Source: Fimbriimonadaceae bacterium (GTDB taxonomy: Bacteria; Armatimonadota; Fimbriimonadia; Fimbriimonadales; Fimbriimonadaceae). Taken from it: a stretch of 64,000 nucleotides of DNA. Below, one piece after another: positions 57,945 through 64,000 of this stretch; the first letter of the stretch is position 1; each line of letters begins with the position of its first letter. A model generated the notes under the pieces. It ran no database searches and was not told the origin of the DNA. It saw only the letters and a program-made list of their open reading frames with translations. The stretch lies in the NCBI GenBank assembly GCA_019187105.1, contig JABAQM010000001.1, forward strand, positions 372,001 to 436,000, read 5' to 3'. A program made the position numbers and the translations under genes.

Positions 57945-59537
57945 GTGGCCAGAGCGGCACCGATCCAGCTCTTCCCACTCGCTGCGGTTGCCCACAGCGA
58001 AGATGACCTTCTCCATCGGATAGCCCAGGCCATCGAAGAGGCTGCCGAGGTCGACGGCGTGGCCATCGTACTGCGGGAAAGCGACGGCAGTTCCATCTTG
58101 GGCGCCAGCACGCTTTCGCCCGAACAAGTCGGACGGCTCAGGTTCGGGCCGGGCGTTGGCATTTCTGGGCTTGCGATGGAGACCGGCACACCGGTCTTGA
58201 TACCACGCCGCCTGATTGACGACGCCTCGTTCGTGCGATCGCCCGCGGTCGACTACGGGGAAATGGAGGCCGCCCTGGCCGTTCCCATGGCGGGGGAGCA
58301 TCTCAGGGGCGCTCTGGTTCTGTTGAAATCCAAGCGGTGGCAGCCAAGCCCGGCGGTACAAGGGCGACTGAAAGAAGCGGCCAATGAGGCGGCCCTGACA
58401 ATCGCCGCCTTTCGCAATGCCTTCCGGCACGGAGCAGACAGCGACCGGCTTACCAAGCTATCGGAAGTCACGCGCATCATCAAGACCAGCCCTTATCTCG
58501 AGGAGATTCTCCAGCTCCTCGTCAACGTGACCGCCCAGCAGTTTGGTTACCGGGTCTGCACGGTCCGCCTTCTCGATGAGACGCGCAACGAGTTGGTCTT
58601 GCGGGCGACTCAAGCCTCCGACCGTGCCTACCAGCGCAAGCGCGCGATCAAGCTGGGTGAATCCATTGCCGGCCGCGCGATTGCCGAGAATCGGGCCATC
58701 TTTGTTCGCGACGTCCAGAAAGAGGAATCGTATATCGGCCACGACCTTGCCGCCGACCAAGGGCTCTGTTCGATGATCTGCATTCCTCTAACCATTCAAA
58801 ACCGACCGGTTGGCGTGATGAGCTGCTATACGGATGAAATCCGCGACTTCCCTCCAGACGAGGTGAAAGTGCTGGAGACGCTTGCCAACCAGGCGGCGAT
58901 GTCGATCGAGCACGCCAAGCTGCAGGTCCGATCCACCCTCATGCAGGAGATGCACCACCGCGTCAAGAACAATCTGCAGCAGGTTGCTTCCCTTTTGCGG
59001 CTGCAGGTGCGTCAGCAGCACTACAAGTCGTTGGAAGAGGCCATCAACGATTCCCTCTCCCGGATTCTAGCCATCAGCGCCGTTCACGATCTTCTGAGTC
59101 GAGAGGACCTCGACTTCGTTGGACTGCGCTCGATTGCCGAATCCCTGGTCCATCACCTCCAGCAGGCGCTGATTCCTCCGGAGAAATCGATCGAGTTCGA
59201 CATTCGCGGGGAGGACATCCGGCTCAGCATGAACCAGGCGACCCAAGTCGCCTTAATTCTCAACGAGCTAATTCAGAACGCGGTCGAGCACGGATTCAAA
59301 ACTGCGGACGAGGGCGAAGTGCATGTCAACTTCGAGACCAAGAACACGGAAGTGGCCCTTTGGGTTTCGAACTCCGGCAATACGCTGCCTCCCGGATTCG
59401 ATGCGTCCACCGATGGGCACCTGGGCCTGCAGATCGTTCAGAGCCTGGTCAGGGGCCTTGGCGGCCAGCTCAGGGTCGAGGACCGTTTGGGATGGACGGT
59501 CGCGGAGGTTGTGTTCACCCGTTCTGGCGGAGAATGA
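57945..59537 (+). CDS. GAF-GAF sensor histidine kinase (HisKA_2 type)
   Basis: 530 residues from a GTG two bases after the peptidase stop. First GAF domain about residues 15-150 (VDGVAIVLRESDGSSILGAS), second GAF about 175-325 (YRVCTVRLLDETRNELVLRA and GESIAGRAIAENRAIFVRDV). A HisKA_2-type dimerisation helix follows, with the phosphoacceptor in MQEMHHRVKNNLQQVASLLR (His337 or His338). The HATPase_c domain has NQATQVALILNELIQNAVEH (N box) and GHLGLQIVQSLVRGLGG (G boxes). There is no membrane segment, so it is a cytoplasmic sensor of a small molecule, redox or light cue. Kinases of this type commonly pair with a stand-alone receiver such as the one at 55452-55865. Confidence 0.92.
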   Translation: MARAAPIQLFPLAAVAHSEDDLLHRIAQAIEEAAEVDGVAIVLRESDGSSILGASTLSPEQVGRLRFGPGVGISGLAMETGTPVLIPRRLIDDASFVRSPAVDYGEMEAALAVPMAGEHLRGALVLLKSKRWQPSPAVQGRLKEAANEAALTIAAFRNAFRHGADSDRLTKLSEVTRIIKTSPYLEEILQLLVNVTAQQFGYRVCTVRLLDETRNELVLRATQASDRAYQRKRAIKLGESIAGRAIAENRAIFVRDVQKEESYIGHDLAADQGLCSMICIPLTIQNRPVGVMSCYTDEIRDFPPDEVKVLETLANQAAMSIEHAKLQVRSTLMQEMHHRVKNNLQQVASLLRLQVRQQHYKSLEEAINDSLSRILAISAVHDLLSREDLDFVGLRSIAESLVHHLQQALIPPEKSIEFDIRGEDIRLSMNQATQVALILNELIQNAVEHGFKTADEGEVHVNFETKNTEVALWVSNSGNTLPPGFDASTDGHLGLQIVQSLVRGLGGQLRVEDRLGWTVAEVVFTRSGGE

Positions 59538-59582
59538 CTTTTTTCTAAAATCCGCAACGTCGGCGATCCGGTTATCTACCTT

Positions 59583-59642
59583 ATGAGCGGAAGGAAAAAA
59601 TCCAAGACTCTCCACTCCAAAAAGCATCAAAAAGCATCCTAA
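59583..59642 (+). CDS. Possible 19-residue basic peptide
   Basis: MSGRKKSKTLHSKKHQKAS: ten of nineteen residues are Lys, Arg or His. The small frame lies between the kinase stop and a strong terminator. No clear ribosome-binding site is present. It may be a chance frame; I list it because it is compositionally extreme. Confidence 0.25.
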   Translation: MSGRKKSKTLHSKKHQKAS

Positions 59643-59649
59643 ACTTCTG

Positions 59650-59689
59650 GCCGCTCCCTCATCTCTCCCGAGGAGCGGCATCTTTTTTT
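59650..59689 (+). terminator. Terminator after the kinase gene
   Basis: GCCGCTCC (59650-59657) and GGAGCGGC (59672-59679) form a perfect 8-bp stem, followed by TCTTTTTTT to 59689. The T-run overlaps the rsmG stop codon on the other strand. Confidence 0.85.
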
Positions 59690-60368
59690 ATAGCGGCCTC
59701 GCCTTCATTCGCGCCCACGGTCGGGGAAACTCTGATGGCGTGGCCCTTACTTTGGTATAGATCGGGAACAGCCGATTCGTCTCGCTGCCTGGCAACGGGA
59801 TTTCGATCATTGCGGACAATTCCAAGCCGATGCGTCCGGCGTTAAAGGTCTCGATGAACGGTCGCTCTTCAGGAACCCGAAACGGGACGACGCGACCCCC
59901 GATTCGGCATGGAGCGGCGCTGATTTCCAGCTGAATCGAGAATGGAGCGACGGCTCGGCCAGTCACAGCGTCGAACTCCTCCACCCAGTCCATGCTCTCC
60001 ATCCGCTCTTGGACAACGGTGAGGTTTGGAAGCGCTACCGACCGCGCAAAGTCGGCCATTTTCGAATTGCTTTCGACCGCCGTAACCTTTACCCCGGGTA
60101 GCAGCCACGCTAAGGGCCAAGCGGGAAAGCCGGGTCCCGCACCGATGTCGAGGACACTGGCACACCCTTCAAGTAGCGGCGCCACGAGCAGCGAATCCAC
60201 CACATGACGGACTTCGAAGTCCTCCACAGGTACTCGCGTCAAGTTCCGAGTTTCGTTGACCCGATAGAGCTCTTCGCGAAAGTGCCGCAATTGATCCCAA
60301 TCGTGGTTTGCTGAAAAACCGTTGACCTCCAAGAAGGAGCTCAAGGTGGGCCAGTCGGAGCAGGGCAC
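59688..60368 (-). CDS. rsmG: 16S rRNA (guanine-N7) methyltransferase RsmG
   Basis: 226 residues from the GTG at 60368. SAM-dependent enzyme that methylates G527 of 16S rRNA (E. coli numbering). The SAM motif VLDIGAGPGFPAWPLAWLLP, the VTAVESNSKMADFARSVA segment and the FDAVTGRAVAPF motif are family-typical, as is NETRNLTRV near the N terminus. A longer in-frame reading to 60578 would run across the divergent gene and has no family match. A TACCAT -10-like hexamer ends 6 bp before the GTG, so the mRNA may be leaderless. Confidence 0.9.
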   Translation of the reverse strand: MPCSDWPTLSSFLEVNGFSANHDWDQLRHFREELYRVNETRNLTRVPVEDFEVRHVVDSLLVAPLLEGCASVLDIGAGPGFPAWPLAWLLPGVKVTAVESNSKMADFARSVALPNLTVVQERMESMDWVEEFDAVTGRAVAPFSIQLEISAAPCRIGGRVVPFRVPEERPFIETFNAGRIGLELSAMIEIPLPGSETNRLFPIYTKVRATPSEFPRPWARMKARPL

Positions 60369-60422
60369 CTGCAGATGGTACTTCGCCTGACGGTTCCGAC
60401 CTGATTCGCCGAGAATAGGAGC

Positions 60423-61100
60423 GTGCTGATCGCCGCCCTCGCTATCGCCTTGTCCGAACCGATGATGGATCCTGTGGAACTTGAGAGGGGTGCAGTATCC
60501 GCGCGAAAGGGCCACGACCTGACGAAGACCCTCGGGCACCACTGCCGGGGACTTGGTCGATGGCACGACGGTATCCAATTCAGAACGACCGAGTTGGCCG
60601 TCGCCCTGACGCCGAAGGTCGTATCTCGTTGGATTGGCTGGCTTCAGGCCTCAAACCGCTGGGGTCAGGACCAGACCGACTCTGCTTGGCGGAACTACCT
60701 GGAATCCCGGCATACCGGGCTAGTCATCCTGGTGCGACTGACCGCTTTTCCCAAGGAGCCTATCCTCGAGCTAAACGAGCGGCTGCCGGCGAATCCTCGC
60801 GACCTGACCAACCTCTCGTTCGAGGCCGTGCAGTCGAATGTGCCCGTAACGGTCGAAATCAGGGCGACTTCCCGAAGGCAGCGACATGAGGCTGCCGACG
60901 TGCTTGGGGACTTCTGGCTCCATCTAGCCGAACCCACGACCCTTCGCCCTACTCCCACCGCCAAGTACGCGTATCCGATCGGCGATTACCATGCCGAGTA
61001 TCTCAGGCTCTGCGCAGCTACCACCTCGACCAGAGGCACACTTGATCTTAGAATTCTAGGTAACCGGCGTCCGCGAACCGCCAGGTTCAAATTGGAGTAG
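60423..61100 (+). CDS. Exported hypothetical protein
   Basis: 225 residues from a GTG at 60423. The N terminus (LIAALAIALSEPMM) is a short hydrophobic stretch compatible with a signal peptide. No family recognised. The sequence is basic, with LVILVRLTAFPKEPILELNE in the middle and LRLCAATTSTRGTLDLRILG near the end. It diverges from rsmG. An AGGAG directly upstream is closer than usual. Coding is supported by the length of the open frame; the opposite strand of the first 150 bp is the unlikely rsmG extension. Confidence 0.5.
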   Translation: MLIAALAIALSEPMMDPVELERGAVSARKGHDLTKTLGHHCRGLGRWHDGIQFRTTELAVALTPKVVSRWIGWLQASNRWGQDQTDSAWRNYLESRHTGLVILVRLTAFPKEPILELNERLPANPRDLTNLSFEAVQSNVPVTVEIRATSRRQRHEAADVLGDFWLHLAEPTTLRPTPTAKYAYPIGDYHAEYLRLCAATTSTRGTLDLRILGNRRPRTARFKLE

Positions 61101-61173
61101 TGATAAAATTGGAATCCAGGACGAACCGCTGCAGAAAGCCGCGCGTTCGACGTAATGGTTGGCAGAGGAAACG

Positions 61174-61725
61174 ATGAACCCGCTAGTAGTCGCGCTTGGA
61201 ATTTGGTCGGCTCCCATTCGGTTGGAGCCCACAACGCCAGAAGATCAGCTGGCAAAGACGGAAATCCAGAAGGAGTACCAGGCCCTGTCGGCGGCTATGC
61301 GCAAGAAGCAAAAGAACGTCATGGCCGTTGTCGGATCTCCCGACATGGAGTGGTGCGAAAGCGGTATTCGTATCAAGCTCGACTCGTTGAATAAGGATTT
61401 CAACGATACGTTGAAGGAGACCAAATCGATCGATGGCTTTAAAGTGGACATTTACTCATGCAAGGCGACGGGCAACGAGGCGGTCGTCACGACTCGCACT
61501 GAGATGAATGCAGTCACATACGACATCGAATACAAGAAATACATGAAGATGGACACCTATTACAACACTGTCGATACGTGGCTGAAGAAGGATAATCGAT
61601 GGAAGTTAAGGGAAACCGTTATCTTGAATAGGAAGATCCTCCTAAATGGTAAAGACTTTTGGAACATGGGCGAAGATGGCAAGGAGAGAAAGAATCTCGC
61701 AGAAACCGGCGGTGGCATGAAGTGA
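61174..61725 (+). CDS. Exported hypothetical protein (SnoaL/NTF2-like)
   Basis: 183 residues from the ATG at 61174, with GAGGAA seven bases upstream; the in-frame start at 61159 lacks one. N terminus NPLVVALGIWSAP is a weak signal sequence. The body reads IEYKKYMKMDTYYNTVDTWL and RWKLRETVILNRKILLNGKD, which fits a cone-shaped NTF2-like fold where a WKL strand precedes the last strands. Function unknown. The stop overlaps the GTG of the next gene (GTGA), so the two are coupled. Confidence 0.6.
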   Translation: MNPLVVALGIWSAPIRLEPTTPEDQLAKTEIQKEYQALSAAMRKKQKNVMAVVGSPDMEWCESGIRIKLDSLNKDFNDTLKETKSIDGFKVDIYSCKATGNEAVVTTRTEMNAVTYDIEYKKYMKMDTYYNTVDTWLKKDNRWKLRETVILNRKILLNGKDFWNMGEDGKERKNLAETGGGMK

Positions 61726-62438
61726 TCGGTCCTCTCGCCATTGCTACCTTAACGCTTGCAGCGCAAACCAAGAATATAGAAGATTGCCTTCAGACAAAGA
61801 TCGAGGATGCATCTTTCGTATCTCGTCGCGTCACGGGCATCCAAAAGGAGCTTCGTAAAATCAATACGGATTTTGCGAATTCCTACCGATTCTCTTATCT
61901 GACCGTCAAATTGAAGGAGCCGATGAAGCTTCGGCTCGACACCAATGTCGACGACACCGACGTGGTTCTGATCTTCAATGGCCCGAGGCGCCTCATCCGC
62001 ATTCCCCGCTCCAACATCAACGACCGCCAGAACCTCGCTAAGAAGCCTGGCCAGCGCCAGACGATCTTCGATTTCGGTGTGTTAACGCCTTCACTCATAA
62101 AGGAGATGATCGACGCCAAGTTTGTGCGCGTGGATCGGGCCACAAACGACTGGGTGTTTGACCTGACCTACCACAGAAATCTGGACGACGATACGCGACA
62201 CCGCGTTTGGATTGATCCAGAGAAGAAATTCATTACGAAACGAGAGTGGTACACGCAGTTAGGAAATAAGGAGCTCCTCGCGGTTTTTACGTACGAAGAT
62301 GCTAAGCTGCAAGACGGCGTTTGGTTTCCCACCAAGGTAACCGTTAGAAACGCGGACAACAAGGTTGCTGGCGTCACTCAGCATTCCGGTTTGAAAATCA
62401 ATAGCGGACTGCCGGACAGCCACTTCAAGATCGACTAA
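61722..62438 (+). CDS. Outer-membrane lipoprotein-sorting-like exported protein
   Basis: 238 residues from a GTG at 61722, chosen because it overlaps the upstream stop as GTGA and opens directly with a signal peptide (VIGPLAIATLTLAAQT). The mature domain shows FSYLTVKLKEPMKLRLDTNV, DVVLIFNGPRRLIRIPRS, VWIDPEKKFITKREWY and AVFTYEDAKLQDGVWFPTKV. This strand series, ending with W-F-P-x-x-V, is typical of LolA-like half-barrel proteins that shuttle lipid or lipoprotein. An in-frame extension to 61659 lies inside the upstream gene. Confidence 0.7.
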   Translation: MIGPLAIATLTLAAQTKNIEDCLQTKIEDASFVSRRVTGIQKELRKINTDFANSYRFSYLTVKLKEPMKLRLDTNVDDTDVVLIFNGPRRLIRIPRSNINDRQNLAKKPGQRQTIFDFGVLTPSLIKEMIDAKFVRVDRATNDWVFDLTYHRNLDDDTRHRVWIDPEKKFITKREWYTQLGNKELLAVFTYEDAKLQDGVWFPTKVTVRNADNKVAGVTQHSGLKINSGLPDSHFKID

Positions 62439-62440
62439 CC

Positions 62441-63481
62441 TTGGCACTTTTTTCAGCTTTTATGGTCGGCGACATTACCGTCGACCCTCCTTTGTTGCTT
62501 GCACCCATGGAGGATGTAACCAATCTTCCCTTTCGAAGGCTAGTGGCTAGGATCGGCAGGCCCGGTTTGATGTTCACCGAATTCGTTAGTGCCATGGCTA
62601 TACACTACGGCGCTGAGAAGACATTGAAGAAAATGCGCATCCATGACGAGGAGCGGCCGCTAGGCATCCAAATCTTCGGAAGCGATCCTGCCATCATGGC
62701 CGACACGGCAGCCCTTTGCGAGGATATGGGCGCGGACGTGATCGACATCAACATGGGCTGCTGGGTACCCAAGGTCTGCAAGACCGGCTCGGGCGCTGCC
62801 TTGCTGAAGGACCCGGAAGCCGCGGAGGCGATCGTGGCGGCTGTTGTCCGCGCCGTCAACAAGCCGGTGTCAGTCAAGGTTCGTGCGGGCTGGCATTGGG
62901 ATTCGTTTGCGGCCCCTGAATTGGCCAAGCGGTTTCAGGAAGTCGGTGCGAGCATGCTTACTCTTCATGCGCGATTCGCCAAGCAGGGTTTCGATGGACA
63001 GGCAGATTGGCGGCTGATCGAGCGCATGCGGAAAGCCGTAACGGTTCCTCTGATCGGCAATGGCGACGTTCGGCAGCCTGACGACGCGATCCGCATGCTT
63101 CGCGAAACCGGCTGCGATGGCGTGATGGTTGGTCGAGCGGCCATCGGCAACCCCTGGTCAATCGCTCGGATTCGGGCCGCCATGGTCGGCGAGGCCGAAC
63201 CGCCACAGCCGTCCTTGGATGCGCGGATTGGCGCCGCTCTCCAGCATCTTCGCTGGATGATCGCATTTGAACACGGCCAAGATGAATTCGAGCAGATTGA
63301 ACGCTTTGATCCTGCAGCCGAATTGCGAGCCGTACGCGCGCTTCGCGGACAGCTGCCTCTCTATATCAAGGGCTATCCCGGTGCAGCGCTGCTCCGGGGA
63401 AGCCTCGTTCAAGTCAGCACGCTGGAGGAAGCAAATAGGCTCCTTACGAGGTTCGCAGAAGGACTTGCCGTAGTACACTAG
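62441..63481 (+). CDS. tRNA-dihydrouridine synthase
   Basis: 346 residues from a TTG two bases after the upstream stop (the ATG at 62462 is an alternative start). FMN-dependent reduction of uridine to dihydrouridine in the tRNA D-loop. LLLAPMEDVTNLPFRRLV opens the TIM barrel; the catalytic Cys region is INMGCWVPKVCKTGSGAALL. VSVKVRAGWHWDS, VPLIGNGDVRQPDDAIRMLR and CDGVMVGRAAIGNPW are the FMN-binding parts. It is closest in pattern to the DusB branch. Downstream, 20 bp separate it from the proline dehydrogenase gene. Confidence 0.93.
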   Translation: MALFSAFMVGDITVDPPLLLAPMEDVTNLPFRRLVARIGRPGLMFTEFVSAMAIHYGAEKTLKKMRIHDEERPLGIQIFGSDPAIMADTAALCEDMGADVIDINMGCWVPKVCKTGSGAALLKDPEAAEAIVAAVVRAVNKPVSVKVRAGWHWDSFAAPELAKRFQEVGASMLTLHARFAKQGFDGQADWRLIERMRKAVTVPLIGNGDVRQPDDAIRMLRETGCDGVMVGRAAIGNPWSIARIRAAMVGEAEPPQPSLDARIGAALQHLRWMIAFEHGQDEFEQIERFDPAAELRAVRALRGQLPLYIKGYPGAALLRGSLVQVSTLEEANRLLTRFAEGLAVVH

Positions 63482-63501
63482 CAACCGCCCCTGATTCGCC
63501 G

Positions 63502-64000
63502 ATGATCAGCCGTACGCTTGTCTTGCGCACCGCCGCGCTTCCACCGGTCGAACGCCTCGTTCGCCGTTCTCGACTCTTCCGCCCCCTCGTTAGGCGCTTT
63601 ATCGCCGGCGACACCCTGGAGGAGGCCATGACAGCCGCTGAGCGACTGGTGGCTTCGGGACTGAAGGTCTCCCTGGATCTACTTGGTGAGAACGTCTCCA
63701 GCCTATCCGAAGCGGAACGCGCCAAATCGACCTATATCGAGATGCTGCACCGGATCGCCAAGAGTCCAAACCGGGATCAGATAAACATTTCGATCAAGCT
63801 GACCCAGTGCGGCCTCGATTTGGGCGACGACGTCGCGGAGAACAAGTATCGAGAGGTCTTGGATGCTGCAGCTGCCAGTGACACCTTCGTCCGGGTCGAC
63901 ATGGAGTCCTCCGACTATACGGAGCGGACGATCCAGCTGATCGAACGAGTTTGGCCCGACTTCAAGAACACCGGCACGGTTCTGCAGAGCTACCTACACC
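63502..64000 (+). CDS. Proline dehydrogenase, 5' part
   Basis: First 166 codons of an FAD-dependent proline dehydrogenase, cut by the window edge. The start at 63502 gives RTLVLRTAALPPVERLVRRS. The following GLKVSLDLLGENVSS, YIEMLHRIAKSPNRDQINIS and IKLTQCGLDLGDDVA, then FVRVDMESSDYTERTIQL, match the monofunctional bacterial PRODH family closely. It oxidises proline to pyrroline-5-carboxylate. Confidence 0.9.
   Translation, partial: MISRTLVLRTAALPPVERLVRRSRLFRPLVRRFIAGDTLEEAMTAAERLVASGLKVSLDLLGENVSSLSEAERAKSTYIEMLHRIAKSPNRDQINISIKLTQCGLDLGDDVAENKYREVLDAAAASDTFVRVDMESSDYTERTIQLIERVWPDFKNTGTVLQSYLH

Noticed and set aside
60369-60578. Long N-terminal extension of RsmG
   Set aside because: No family member has it, and it runs into the divergent gene starting at 60423; a GTG at 60368 fits the usual length.

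Overview
The window looks like part of a GC-rich bacterial chromosome. My best guess is the Armatimonadota (Fimbriimonadia-like). That guess rests on very large secreted CARDB proteins, an isolated pseudopilin with a TLIEVL-type N terminus, the ribosomal gene order and probable leaderless promoters. It is an inference from gene content, not a measured placement.

Layout. Positions 1-9141 (minus strand) hold a defence locus that matches the first two genes of class 1 DISARM: the SNF2 helicase DrmD and the large adenine methyltransferase DrmMI, which runs off the left edge. A DUF262/DUF1524 (GmrSD-like) protein lies directly upstream and is translationally coupled. Positions 9.3-14 kb look like the replication/regulation part of a small mobile element: an excisionase-like HTH, a Toprim/P-loop primase-helicase, a TubC-like small protein, and a divergent zinc-finger protein that shares an inverted-repeat promoter region. 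Positions 14-17.1 kb are an accessory zone. It has a small HTH gene, a run of decayed ~390-400 bp direct repeats, and a protein built of five AFGE/W-RDPRC modules. Positions 17.1-24.5 kb carry a four-gene, start-stop-overlapping minus-strand operon: secreted DNRLRE-like protein, membrane-anchored C39-like peptidase, 1400-residue RHS protein with an unfamiliar C-terminal tip, and a presumed immunity protein. A shuffled fragment of the RHS core lies just beyond it.

Positions 25.4-33.7 kb hold an operon of secreted proteins: a Gly-rich protein, a CARDB protein of about 2000 residues, and a peroxiredoxin. The peroxiredoxin is interrupted by an in-frame TGA exactly where the catalytic Cys belongs. 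A 7-bp hairpin with a CGUGAC loop starts 14 nt after it, so I read the gene as a selenoprotein. This is the most striking observation in the window.

From 34 kb on the content is mostly core genome: tRNA-Lys(CTT), enolase, a GNAT acetyltransferase and a secreted protein; then on the minus strand rpsL-rpsG-fusA, two exported-protein genes, tuf, rpsJ and rplC-D-W-B-rpsS-rplV-rpsC-rplP-rpmC-rpsQ-rplN-X-E. rpsJ sits between two intrinsic terminators and the spc-type cluster stops after rplE. The right end carries lysS, a small pseudopilin/Cys-rich-peptide operon, a response regulator, an FAH-like protein, an M16 peptidase, a GAF-GAF histidine kinase, rsmG, several exported proteins, a tRNA-dihydrouridine synthase and the start of a proline dehydrogenase gene.
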